Virus record (IMG/VR): IMGVR_UViG_3300027741_000248
Span: 1 to 25,452 of that record
Length of the DNA: 25,452 bases
Reading direction: 5' to 3' (one strand)
Origin: a virus
Below the pieces are notes generated by a model. The model was not told where the DNA came from and ran no database searches. It was given only the letters and a program-made list of their open reading frames with translations. The translations under genes and the position numbers were made by a program. This document shows, piece after piece, positions 14,370-21,694 of the stretch (positions are counted from its first letter, which is position 1; every line of letters begins with the position of its first letter).

Positions 14370-17015
14370 ATGGCCAATATCACATCTTTTGCTCCCGCAC
14401 CAATCAGCCAGGCCAATGGCCAAGCAATAACCCAAGCCAATCAACGCTCTGGTGCTTATGATGCCGTGGACAAGCTGCGGGTCAGCACACCCCAATCCTT
14501 GATTGACACTGACTTTGAATACGGCCAACAGTCTTCAAAGTGGGAACAAGTTGCACTGCAACAAAACCGTCAGTCTTGCTATTACTTAACCAACACGCCT
14601 TTGCAAGTCACTGCTATTGCTGGCAACCAGACAAACAAGTATCAGTTGGGAATTACTACCAGTAATAACACTACGATTCCTACAGGCACACCGATTTTCA
14701 TTCAAGACCCGTTGGATGCCAATGCCGGTGGTTGGGGACTTGTGACCACAGCATCAAGCGCCAGCACCTCTTTTACAGTGACTATGGGTTCACAGACCAC
14801 AACTTCTACTTGCTGGTCAGCCACTGCCACTTACGTGTACCAAGGCTATTTTTATAGCCAGTGTGGTATATCTTTGGGCATCACCACAGCATTTACTTTC
14901 TCTGGCGCAACAGTGACTTGTGTCACGGCATACCCTCATGGTTTGTCTGTTGGCTCTCTGATCTTTGTGACAGGCACAACAGGACCATCCGCTGCTACAC
15001 AGATCAACTCGCCACAAACTGTGGCTACTGTCACAGATGCCAAGACATTTACGTTCACCAACGTCAATGGAACACCGTCTGCAACCATCACCAACGTGGC
15101 CAACAACACTACGCTGTATGCCCGTCCTTCTGGTTTTGTGGACTGCCATGCTTATGATGGATCGGTTAACTTCACTGCTGGCGCTGCTGTGCCTAACGCA
15201 ATCCTGTTCCGTCAGACTCGCAGATATTTCCGCTATCAGTCTGGCAAGGGCATTCAGTTCTCGACCGGATCAATGCTTGCCCCTCAGATTCAGACACCTA
15301 CTCTGACGGCCTCTGGTTACACGGTTACTGTCACAACCAAGACCCCACACTTGTTGGCCATCAACACGTATGTCAAAGTCACTGGCGCTGACCAGACCAT
15401 CTACAACGGCACATTCTTGGTGCAGTCTGTTCCTTCTGCCACGACATTTACTTACTTCACCGCAGGTAATGTCGTGCCAAGCGTTCAGACCGAAACGTCT
15501 ACTGCACCCAACATCTTGCACGTTAGCCCAATCAATTGGTGGGGCAGTAGCAACAAGATTGGTTTCTTTGACCAACAAAATGGATTCTTTTTCCAATACG
15601 ATGGTCAACAACTGTATGCCGTTTTACGCAACAGTATCAACCAAATACCTGGCACTGTGTCTGTGACCAACGGTAATGCCACGGTTACTGGTAGCGGTAC
15701 ACAATTCTTGAGCAATTTGGTGGTAGGTGACTACATCGTTATTCGTGGTCAGTCTTACAAAGTCTTGACCATTACAAGTGACACGCAACTCTATATCTCT
15801 CCTGAGTACAGAGGAACAACGATTGCCAACGCTATTGTGTCTCGCACTATAGATGTAAAAGTCCCGCAGTCACAGTGGTATGACACGTTGGATGGCTCTA
15901 ATAGTCTTTCCAATCCGTCTGGTTATGCGCTTGATCTGACCAAAATTCAGATGTGGTACATCGACTATTCTTGGTACGGTGCTGGCGCTGTTCGGTTTGG
16001 TATTCGTACTGTTGGCGGTGCTATCAACTATGTCTACACATTCCAGAACAACAACGTGCAGTACACGGCTTACTTGCGTTCTGGCAACTTGTGCAGCCAC
16101 TATGAACAAAACAATGAAGTCCCTGTGACTAACCTGTTGGCAAGTATCGGCACTGGTGACACAACGATCAATGTCGGTAGCACACAGAGTTTTAACCCTG
16201 CCGGCGGCACTGCGATCATTCGTGGCAACGGTACGGCTGGTGTGGTGGAGTACATCAAGTACACAGGACTGACTGCCACAACCCTGATAGGTGTGACCAG
16301 AGGCCAGACTGGTGGTGCGGCTGCGACTGCGTTCACTTATTCAGCTAGTGCGCCTGTGACAGTGGAATACTCTTCTCCTGACACGGCAGCACTGTTGTCT
16401 CACTGGGGTTCGTCAGTTGTGATGGATGGCGGCTTCACAGCAGATGCGTCAGCCATTTACAACTACGGCATGACCACTTCTTTGACCAGCCCGAACTCTA
16501 CGGCTGCTGTGCCGATCATGGCCATCCGTCTTGCTCCATCTGTGGACAACGGCACGACTGGCTTGTTTGGTGTAAAAGAAATCATCAACAGATTGCAGGT
16601 TCAGTTTCGTGAGATTGCTGTAGTGACCAACGTCACATATTTGATTCAATTGATTTTGAACGGCGTACCGTCAGGATTCTCTGGATCGTTTGGTAACGTG
16701 GCTCAATCAGGTACAACCACAGATTCGATTTCACAAATAGCGGTGAACACTACAAACTCAATAACGATCAGTGGTGGTACATCCATTGCGGCTTTCTACA
16801 GCAACACTGGTGGGCAGACCACGTATGACCTGTCATACATTGCGCCAACAGGAAATGCGGCTTTGGGTGGCGGTACATCTAACACTGTGCCAACCAGCCA
16901 GGCTAACGTCTTCCCAGATGGTCCTGACATTGTGTATGTGGTGGCCAGTGCAACAATTGCCGGTGCAAGTAACACATGTCTTGCTCGTTTAAACTGGGTG
17001 GAGTCTCAGGCTTAA
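14370..17015 (+). CDS. Large tail structural protein (881 aa)
   Basis: A strong AGGAG site precedes ATG 14370. The N-terminus has 'GAYDAVDKLRVSTPQSLIDT' followed by 'DFEYGQQSSKWE', a segment I know from structural proteins of several large and environmental phages. The rest is almost all beta-rich and Thr/Ser/Gly-rich with repeated short domains. Examples are 'PHGLSVGSLIFVTGTTGPSA' and 'PHLLAINTYVKVTGADQT', both followed by 'TFTFTN' or 'TFTYFT', which look like duplicated beta-sandwich units. A tail-shaft, baseplate or fibre role is likely. It ends tail-to-tail with rusA, the stops sharing TTAA. Confidence 0.65.
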   Translation: MANITSFAPAPISQANGQAITQANQRSGAYDAVDKLRVSTPQSLIDTDFEYGQQSSKWEQVALQQNRQSCYYLTNTPLQVTAIAGNQTNKYQLGITTSNNTTIPTGTPIFIQDPLDANAGGWGLVTTASSASTSFTVTMGSQTTTSTCWSATATYVYQGYFYSQCGISLGITTAFTFSGATVTCVTAYPHGLSVGSLIFVTGTTGPSAATQINSPQTVATVTDAKTFTFTNVNGTPSATITNVANNTTLYARPSGFVDCHAYDGSVNFTAGAAVPNAILFRQTRRYFRYQSGKGIQFSTGSMLAPQIQTPTLTASGYTVTVTTKTPHLLAINTYVKVTGADQTIYNGTFLVQSVPSATTFTYFTAGNVVPSVQTETSTAPNILHVSPINWWGSSNKIGFFDQQNGFFFQYDGQQLYAVLRNSINQIPGTVSVTNGNATVTGSGTQFLSNLVVGDYIVIRGQSYKVLTITSDTQLYISPEYRGTTIANAIVSRTIDVKVPQSQWYDTLDGSNSLSNPSGYALDLTKIQMWYIDYSWYGAGAVRFGIRTVGGAINYVYTFQNNNVQYTAYLRSGNLCSHYEQNNEVPVTNLLASIGTGDTTINVGSTQSFNPAGGTAIIRGNGTAGVVEYIKYTGLTATTLIGVTRGQTGGAAATAFTYSASAPVTVEYSSPDTAALLSHWGSSVVMDGGFTADASAIYNYGMTTSLTSPNSTAAVPIMAIRLAPSVDNGTTGLFGVKEIINRLQVQFREIAVVTNVTYLIQLILNGVPSGFSGSFGNVAQSGTTTDSISQIAVNTTNSITISGGTSIAAFYSNTGGQTTYDLSYIAPTGNAALGGGTSNTVPTSQANVFPDGPDIVYVVASATIAGASNTCLARLNWVESQA

Positions 17016-17431
17016 ATCTCTTGGACGAGGATGACAACTTCGGATTGTTCAGCATACTGTTTTGTTACGTGTGCTTCAATGATCTGGGTGTCATCCCCAT
17101 AGACTACGCCGTTCATGGCATCACAAAAACTCTTTGCCACATTATCCCAATCGGGTTTCTTTAAGGGTTTGTCTAGCCCGTTTAAACAGGCTTCCCTGCG
17201 TTTATTTGAGTATGACTTTGGCACTGCCATGTTGATGCTGATAAAGACCCGTACAGCGCCTTGGATCGCTTTAGAGTCACCCATCGCTTGCAAAGCGTAA
17301 AACCTTATCTGATCTTCATAAGATGCTGTTTTGGCATCTGTGTAGGTTTTGACAAAGTTTCCACGCTTTGCAAACTTGGGGCGACCTTTCCCCCGTGGTT
17401 CACCAGGGACGCTGTACGTGACTTGCATCAT
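17012..17431 (-). CDS. rusA: RusA-like Holliday-junction resolvase (139 aa)
   Basis: The N-terminus 'VPGEPRGKGRPKF' and the later 'KKPDWDNVAKSFCDAMNG' plus 'VVYGDDTQI' are diagnostic for RusA. Asp94, Asp96, Lys100, Asp104 and Asp113/Asp114 correspond to the acidic active site with its conserved Lys. RusA dimers cut four-way junctions and would resolve recombination or replication intermediates before packaging. Length about 139 aa fits phage members. ATG 17431 (or the adjacent 17428) immediately follows the stop of the PP-loop gene. It is the last gene of the minus-strand recombination operon. Confidence 0.9.
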   Translation of the reverse strand: MMQVTYSVPGEPRGKGRPKFAKRGNFVKTYTDAKTASYEDQIRFYALQAMGDSKAIQGAVRVFISINMAVPKSYSNKRREACLNGLDKPLKKPDWDNVAKSFCDAMNGVVYGDDTQIIEAHVTKQYAEQSEVVILVQEI

Positions 17432-18229
17432 TTAATCCCCACAAAAACAAGCTATTGATTCTTGTGTTGCGTCAAACATATCAATTTGATCTTTTGTATA
17501 TTTCATCATGCTTGCATATGTAGGACGATCTTTGCTGAATCTACCTTGAGCCAAATGTTCTTGATTTGCCCACCAAACCGCACGTTCTGGATTTTCTTGA
17601 ATCATGCTTGCTACTTGGGAAATTGGCTTCATAAAACATAAATCACAATTTGAATAATATCCATTGGTAGGAAGATCAAGATCAAAAAAATTTGTTTTCC
17701 AAAAATCTAAAACGTCATTTTTAGTTACTTTGGCATAAACCAACGGTGTCCACTTATCTTTCATTTTGGCAGCACGATATTGTTCATCAGCCCTGATGCC
17801 AACAGCAGTAATGTAATCATTAAAACCTATAGATTTTAAATAGGATTCAATAGGTTTTATCTTTGTATTGACAGTGCAGATTCTTTGTACAGAATTAGGT
17901 AAGTAAGGTTTACCGTTTTGCCAAATTGATTCTGCAAATGGTTCTCCGTTTCTTGATGCTGTTTGATAAGAAACTACTTTAAACCTATCAACGGGTTTTT
18001 CAGCCCATTGATACTCTAACCAAACAATTGACACATTCCAATTAACAGAACAATCATGCACAAATTTAAGAGTTGCTTCATCTTCTTTACCAGTGTTGGC
18101 AAAACATACAACAGCTTCATTTGGCAGGCTCATATCATGAGCTTCTAATATTTTGTAAAGCATGTATGCACTTGTTCGTCCACCACTAAAACTGATGCAC
18201 GTTGGTTCTGTAATTAGGAATGGATTCAT
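17432..18229 (-). CDS. PAPS-reductase-like PP-loop protein (265 aa)
   Basis: The N-terminus carries the PP-loop 'SFSGGRTSAYML' (SGGRTS at residues 15-20) that binds the phosphates of ATP or an adenylyl-sulfate. 'FANTGKEDEATLKFV' (about 43-57) and 'VGIRADEQYRAAK' (143-155) also match the PAPS-reductase/ATP-pyrophosphatase superfamily, as does 'PLVYAKVTKNDVLDFW'. Cysteines at 118, 195, 198, 261 and 263 ('NCDLCF' and C-terminal 'CFCGD') could hold a metal or iron-sulfur cluster. In a phage, such proteins may act in sulfur chemistry on DNA or RNA rather than in cysteine synthesis; that is inference. The ATG follows the previous stop directly. Confidence 0.75.
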   Translation of the reverse strand: MNPFLITEPTCISFSGGRTSAYMLYKILEAHDMSLPNEAVVCFANTGKEDEATLKFVHDCSVNWNVSIVWLEYQWAEKPVDRFKVVSYQTASRNGEPFAESIWQNGKPYLPNSVQRICTVNTKIKPIESYLKSIGFNDYITAVGIRADEQYRAAKMKDKWTPLVYAKVTKNDVLDFWKTNFFDLDLPTNGYYSNCDLCFMKPISQVASMIQENPERAVWWANQEHLAQGRFSKDRPTYASMMKYTKDQIDMFDATQESIACFCGD

Positions 18230-18592
18230 TTACTTTCCAATGACTTCTGAAGCACTTCCCGCAGCCACTTGATCCCGCCCAGACGTTTCCATTCCTCGTT
18301 GTGTCTGGGGATCAATCTGATTCCGATTGGCTTGCAACTCTTCGTAAGTTCTGACTTTGGTCTTGGCATTGTCGATTTCCATTAAAAACTCTTGTTGTAT
18401 ACCTTTCCAAAGACCAAGCGGATGGCTCTCCAGCTCTTGCACTCTGTACCAAGTATGCTCTTTCCAACCCCTCGTCATGCCCATACGGATCAAGTGATTT
18501 AAGGTCTCCTGATAGTATGAGGGCTTGACGGATGGTGGCTGGGAGGAAGAGTCTACCTTCTCTGACTTGATCGAGAATGCGTATTGCTTCAT
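18230..18592 (-). CDS. Small phage protein overlapping another ORF; start uncertain (up to 120 aa)
   Basis: The central part, 'ETLNHLIRMGMTRGWKEHTW' then 'YRVQELESHPLGLWKGIQQE', resembles short phage proteins with a 'GWK...W.R.QEL..HP.GL..G' core, so this frame is probably coded. The first ~28 residues look less convincing, and ATG 18592 has AAGG immediately against it, so the true start may be internal or translation may enter by frameshift. Most of it overlaps the ORF that starts at 18602 in another frame. The C-terminus is polar. It is adjacent to the PP-loop gene. Function unknown. Confidence 0.5.
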   Translation of the reverse strand: MKQYAFSIKSEKVDSSSQPPSVKPSYYQETLNHLIRMGMTRGWKEHTWYRVQELESHPLGLWKGIQQEFLMEIDNAKTKVRTYEELQANRNQIDPQTQRGMETSGRDQVAAGSASEVIGK

Positions 18593-18602
18593 CCTTGGTC
18601 AT
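18312..18602 (-). CDS. Small phage protein, overlaps the next gene (96 aa or shorter)
   Basis: ATG 18602 lies two bases beyond the stop of the SSB-like gene (TGACATG), suggesting re-initiation. The first ~34 residues, 'MTKDEAIRILDQVREGRLFL' then 'PATIRQALILSGDL', look like a short family often found in phage replication regions ('ALxLTGDL' ending). Past residue 34 the frame runs 60 more codons over the 18230-18592 gene and its composition looks less protein-like. Either the annotated C-terminus is real and dual-coded, or ribosomes shift to the other frame. No function recognised. Confidence 0.45.
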   Translation of the reverse strand: MTKDEAIRILDQVREGRLFLPATIRQALILSGDLKSLDPYGHDEGLERAYLVQSARAGEPSAWSLERYTTRVFNGNRQCQDQSQNLRRVASQSESD

Positions 18603-18603
18603 G

Positions 18604-18954
18604 TCAAAACGGGATTTCGTCATCATCAATGTAATTCTGCTTTTGCAAAGCAGGGCGACCAAAGCCAGGGCGGGGTGTCAAAGGACGGGGCTGCACTTCT
18701 TTGGGCGTGTCCTTTTCCTGCTCCTTCAACTGATTCTGTTTCTTGCTCCAGTTGTCTTCACGCAACGACAGTAGCGTAAAACCAGATGAAGTTTCCTTAG
18801 TCCAGACACCAAACTTCAGCTTTTCGCCGGCCTTGTAATCCATCTCAAGGGTGATGAATCCAGTGTACTCAGGTGCTTTATCTGACCTGCGCTTCTCTGG
18901 TGGATCGTAGTAGGCAACTCCTGTGCCTGGTCTTTGTATGTGTGGGTCTGCCAT
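18604..18954 (-). CDS. Putative single-stranded-DNA-binding-like protein with SSB tip (116 aa)
   Basis: The last residues, IDDDEIPF, match the acidic tip of bacterial SSB (DDDIPF), which recruits replication and repair partners. The N-terminal half has beta strands 'YTGFITLEMDYKAGEKLKFG' and 'VWTKETSSGFTLLSLREDNW', with one or two aromatic residues per strand, as in OB-type DNA-binding folds; a Lys/Gln/Pro-rich linker joins this to the tip. The neighbours are RecT-like, exonuclease and RusA genes, which fits a role in protecting recombination intermediates. No standard SSB domain signature is seen, so the fold is inferred. A strong AAGGAG site precedes ATG 18954. Confidence 0.6.
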   Translation of the reverse strand: MADPHIQRPGTGVAYYDPPEKRRSDKAPEYTGFITLEMDYKAGEKLKFGVWTKETSSGFTLLSLREDNWSKKQNQLKEQEKDTPKEVQPRPLTPRPGFGRPALQKQNYIDDDEIPF

Positions 18955-18957
18955 AAG

Positions 18958-19479
18958 TTACTCCTTGATGTTATTAAGATTAAATGTGTCGGACATGATT
19001 TCTTGGTAATCGAAATGTTTACCAAAACAGTCCTTAAAAAAGATTTCTTCAGCAGAAAATCCCTCTATCCCTTTATCATATACATAGCACTTTTTAGGAA
19101 TGCTGATCTGATTTTTGAGGAATGCCATGCCTTTGCTGGTGACTTGCCACAGTCCCTCTGACTTCTTGGTCTTGTCTTCTGTCTTGTCTACTTTGACGAT
19201 CAGACCCCAGTGCTGCAGTGCGGGATAAGTTCTGCTCTTGACGATCCACAGTGGTGCAGTGTCAGTGATCTTTACAAACCCGTTGTCGTTGACTGGCTGG
19301 CGTGACAACCATAGCAAGGACAGTGCCATGTTCTCTGTCAGGCTCACAGCATTGATCTTGCCCCAGCGGTCACAGCAAGGACAGCGACCTCCTTCGTTTT
19401 CGATGGTAGTGCGCCAATTAGCTCGAATTGAGTCCAGCGCCCCCTCCCCAAAAAAATCCAGTTGTTTCATAAAACTCAT
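18958..19479 (-). CDS. Cys-containing phage protein in recombination operon (173 aa)
   Basis: ATG 19479 overlaps the RecT-like stop (ATGA) and has a near-perfect GGAGGTG site; an ORF extension to 19527 is unlikely. The N-terminal part 'SIRANWRTTIENEGGRCPCC' then 'DRWGKINAVSLTENMALSLL' has a C-x-C-C cluster (residues 33-36), possibly one half of a metal site. 'HWGLIVKVDKTEDKTKKSEG' and 'LWQVTSKGMAFLKNQISIPK' look like a winged-helix region. I have seen similar 'CPCCDRWGKIN' proteins beside phage recombination genes, with no assigned function. Confidence 0.6.
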   Translation of the reverse strand: MSFMKQLDFFGEGALDSIRANWRTTIENEGGRCPCCDRWGKINAVSLTENMALSLLWLSRQPVNDNGFVKITDTAPLWIVKSRTYPALQHWGLIVKVDKTEDKTKKSEGLWQVTSKGMAFLKNQISIPKKCYVYDKGIEGFSAEEIFFKDCFGKHFDYQEIMSDTFNLNNIKE

Positions 19480-20237
19480 GGCTGCACCTCCAACGGTGTA
19501 AGTTTGGCCAACAAAGTGGCGTTGCACTTTTCAAGAGCTTTCATACGTTCTTCTTTTGCTTCTTCTGTAAATTTAGGACTCTTCTGTATCTTGATAAACA
19601 ATACGTTAAATGCTTCAAGCCATTCCTCCATCGTGGCGTAGCTGGCGTAGGCTTCTTCAGCGCCAGGGATCATCAAAGCATAGGGAAGGCTCTGCGTAGG
19701 CTCAAATACTTCAGCATCTGATACTGTCTCCACCCGTTCCACGTTGCCCATGTGCTTCGGCGGCGGCTGAAAATCTTGAACTTCTTCCGGCGTATAGACT
19801 CCGACAACGCACCCTGGGAAGACGGCACGAATGCCTTCCGAAATAGTTCTCGCACGTAACATTGCTCTTGGGTACTTCGACCAATTATCCTTATTTGCGA
19901 TTCCAATGCGCTTCGCCTGAGCAAGACTCCAGCCCAACTCAAGTGTACCGCCCTGCGGATGGCTAAAGACTCCCGTAACCTGCTCATCTGTGTATTCCTT
20001 CCAAACTACTGAACCACCGGCTGCTTGAAAGCGAGCCAGCATTGCGTCTGCTTTGAGTGCTGGACGGCCTTGGATAACGTGGTAGTCCCGCATTGCCACG
20101 GCTGGGTGCATGTTCTCGCCTTGGCACAGCAACATGATTGCCAGTGCTTCCTGAGAGTTCTTGAAGCCAAACATCTTGGATGATGCTGCAACCTCGGCCA
20201 TCTGTTGCATGTCGTTATACGGAATGATGTTGCTCAT
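19476..20237 (-). CDS. RecT-like single-strand annealing protein (253 aa)
   Basis: The block 'GENMHPAVAMRDYHVIQG' followed by 'RPALKADAMLARFQAAGG' (about 40-74) and the later 'NWSKYPRAMLRARTISEG' followed by 'IRAVFPGCVVGVYTPEEV' are typical of phage RecT-family annealing proteins. These load onto single strands exposed by an exonuclease and pair them with homologous DNA. The exonuclease candidate is the gene just upstream, 2 bases away, as expected of an exo/annealing pair. The C-terminal third (about 160-253) is acidic and helical. An AAGGGG site precedes ATG 20237. Confidence 0.75.
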   Translation of the reverse strand: MSNIIPYNDMQQMAEVAASSKMFGFKNSQEALAIMLLCQGENMHPAVAMRDYHVIQGRPALKADAMLARFQAAGGSVVWKEYTDEQVTGVFSHPQGGTLELGWSLAQAKRIGIANKDNWSKYPRAMLRARTISEGIRAVFPGCVVGVYTPEEVQDFQPPPKHMGNVERVETVSDAEVFEPTQSLPYALMIPGAEEAYASYATMEEWLEAFNVLFIKIQKSPKFTEEAKEERMKALEKCNATLLAKLTPLEVQP

Positions 20238-20239
20238 AT

Positions 20240-21142
20240 TTACCCCTTAATTAAGAATCTACGGCTACCAGCCTTTTGCACAACAAACTTCTCGTAAATG
20301 TCGGGCATGGCTGACTGAAACAGCTTGCCATCAAAACCCATTGTGGGCTTGGCAGACTTCCATGTGGCCAGTACTGAGCCATCAATGGCGACCAGGCTGT
20401 CAGCATCTTGCATGTACCCTTGGATCAGTGTCTGGATTTGCTCTTCTTGCTTCTCCAGTTCCTTGATCTTGGCCTTGAGATCAAACAGGATGGCACAGGC
20501 TTGCTCGACCGATTGGCTGGCCATCTTTGCTGTACCAGCTACTGAGGCAGGGTAGAGCAGTTTGGTCTGCTCTAGGTCTTCTGGCGGCAGTGTTGTGCCG
20601 TTTTGCACATGAGTCCAGACTTCGGACATGGTGCGGATATGGTCAGCCTTCATCTGATCGGTGACCTCGACAGGGATGATGACCAGCTCTTGGCCACCAA
20701 ACAGGACAGCCAGATAGACCTTGTTCACGCCCACGACTGTTGCTTCATGGATACACTGAGCCATGTCAGCAGGTGGCATCATGCCGGTGTCAGGATCATA
20801 TTTTGATCTTGTGGCTGCGTTGTAGTTCTTGCATTCGATCAGGACTCTGCGGATGTCTTCGTACCCTTCAAAGTCTATGTGGGTTTTTAGCCACACGTTG
20901 TCTGGGTGGCTGAATGATTCATCACGCTTGGTTAACTCAAAACCAAGACGCTGTGCAGCCAGTTGACCAATGATTGGTTCCATGACATGACCCATCTGGA
21001 CAGCTTCTATGCCGGACAGATCGGGAATAGGCATCTTGCCCAGCTTGGTCAGAATAACTTCGTTGGCTTTACCAGATGCTATGCGTCTGGCATCGCCTGA
21101 CCACATTGCACTATTGCGGGTTTCGGGTGAAAAGTCACTCAT
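20240..21142 (-). CDS. YqaJ-like viral recombinase / exonuclease (300 aa)
   Basis: ATG 21142 is chosen because an AGGAG site stands 9 bases upstream; the longer frame to 21265 reads through the Cys-rich gene. The PD-(D/E)xK nuclease signature is visible: 'MGHVMEPIIGQLAAQRLG' (Glu55), 'LKTHIDFEG' (Asp90), 'VLIECKNYNA' (Glu103-x-Lys105) and 'ADMAQCIHEATVVGV' (Gln129). Such YqaJ-family enzymes digest duplex ends to give single-stranded tails. The C-terminal part contains a coiled coil ('KAKIKELEKQEEQIQTLIQG') and 'VLATWKSAKPT', also seen in this family. Directly followed by the RecT-like gene. Confidence 0.85.
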   Translation of the reverse strand: MSDFSPETRNSAMWSGDARRIASGKANEVILTKLGKMPIPDLSGIEAVQMGHVMEPIIGQLAAQRLGFELTKRDESFSHPDNVWLKTHIDFEGYEDIRRVLIECKNYNAATRSKYDPDTGMMPPADMAQCIHEATVVGVNKVYLAVLFGGQELVIIPVEVTDQMKADHIRTMSEVWTHVQNGTTLPPEDLEQTKLLYPASVAGTAKMASQSVEQACAILFDLKAKIKELEKQEEQIQTLIQGYMQDADSLVAIDGSVLATWKSAKPTMGFDGKLFQSAMPDIYEKFVVQKAGSRRFLIKG

Positions 21143-21401
21143 GTCTAATGTCTCCTGCCAAGAGTTCTTGCGTTTCTTCCAAAGTGAATTGGGGCGGGGT
21201 GGATTCTTCATAATGCTCACCAAGGGGTGTACAGCGGCCTGAGGGCTTGCGTTCATGGGTGGCAAAGGGTAAGTCTAGGATGGGCAAAAGATCGCCTGTA
21301 ACGAGCGATATTGGCCGTTCGTATCCGCAACGGGATAGCATAAGGTCATTGGGGGATGCTTCGGATAGAAGCCAGTGCTTGCAGTTTTTACAGAGTTTCA
21401 T
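21135..21401 (-). CDS. Small Cys-rich, probably zinc-binding protein (88 aa)
   Basis: The product starts 'MKLCKNCKHWLLSEASPNDL' and continues 'MLSRCGYERPISLVTG' and 'ERKPSGRCTPLGEHYE'. Cys4, Cys7, Cys25 and Cys57 form a likely four-Cys metal site (C-x2-C, then single Cys), a pattern common in short phage proteins ('YCKDCKH...C....G..C....'). Function unknown. An AAGGAAG site precedes ATG 21401, in the leader context shared with two other genes. The end overlaps the exonuclease start by 8 bases. Confidence 0.7.
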   Translation of the reverse strand: MKLCKNCKHWLLSEASPNDLMLSRCGYERPISLVTGDLLPILDLPFATHERKPSGRCTPLGEHYEESTPPQFTLEETQELLAGDIRHE

Positions 21402-21458
21402 GGATAACTTCCTTTTTGGTGATACTCAAGATTGAGTGATTGAATGATAACACTATGA

Positions 21459-21632
21459 TTAGATAGTGTATTGTTTAATTTTCTTGTCCTCCTTTACTTT
21501 GGGGTTATTGGGTTTTACAGTATCTACACCTAGTTTGCCTAGTACTTCACGCCAGGCTTTCTGGGCGGGGATGCAGAGTTTGCCTCCGGCTTCTTCTTTA
21601 GCTTTTAGTTTGTATGCCCATTCTTTGCTCAT
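21459..21632 (-). CDS. Small Lys-rich protein (57 aa)
   Basis: This frame is short but well supported: a GGGAG site stands 8 bases before ATG 21632 and the product, 'MSKEWAYKLKAKEEAGGKLC' then 'IPAQKAWREVLGKLG', is a compact basic helical sequence ending in a Lys-rich tail and TAA at 21459-21461. Similar short 'W..KLKAK...G..I...Q..AWREVL' proteins occur in phage early regions. Function unknown. It leads the recombination operon on the minus strand. Confidence 0.6.
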   Translation of the reverse strand: MSKEWAYKLKAKEEAGGKLCIPAQKAWREVLGKLGVDTVKPNNPKVKEDKKIKQYTI

Positions 21633-21694
21633 GCTGCTGTCTCCCTATAAAGTTTGGATTGATTGTGTCTACGTCTGATCATTCTTACTTTCAC
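21629..21694 (-). CDS. Possible 21-aa basic peptide, coupled to next gene
   Basis: GTG 21694 has an AAGGAA site 6 bases upstream and the frame reads MKVRMIRRRHNQSKLYRETA plus one Ala, then TGA. The stop overlaps the ATG of the 57-aa gene (ATGA), as in coupled phage genes. A peptide this short cannot be verified by eye; it could instead be a translational leader. Alternative starts: TTG further upstream or internal ATG 21682. Confidence 0.3.
   Translation of the reverse strand: MKVRMIRRRHNQSKLYRETAA

Noticed and set aside
21143-21265. Extension of the exonuclease to 21265
   Set aside because: It overlaps the Cys-rich gene out of frame, and the AGGAG site favours ATG 21142.
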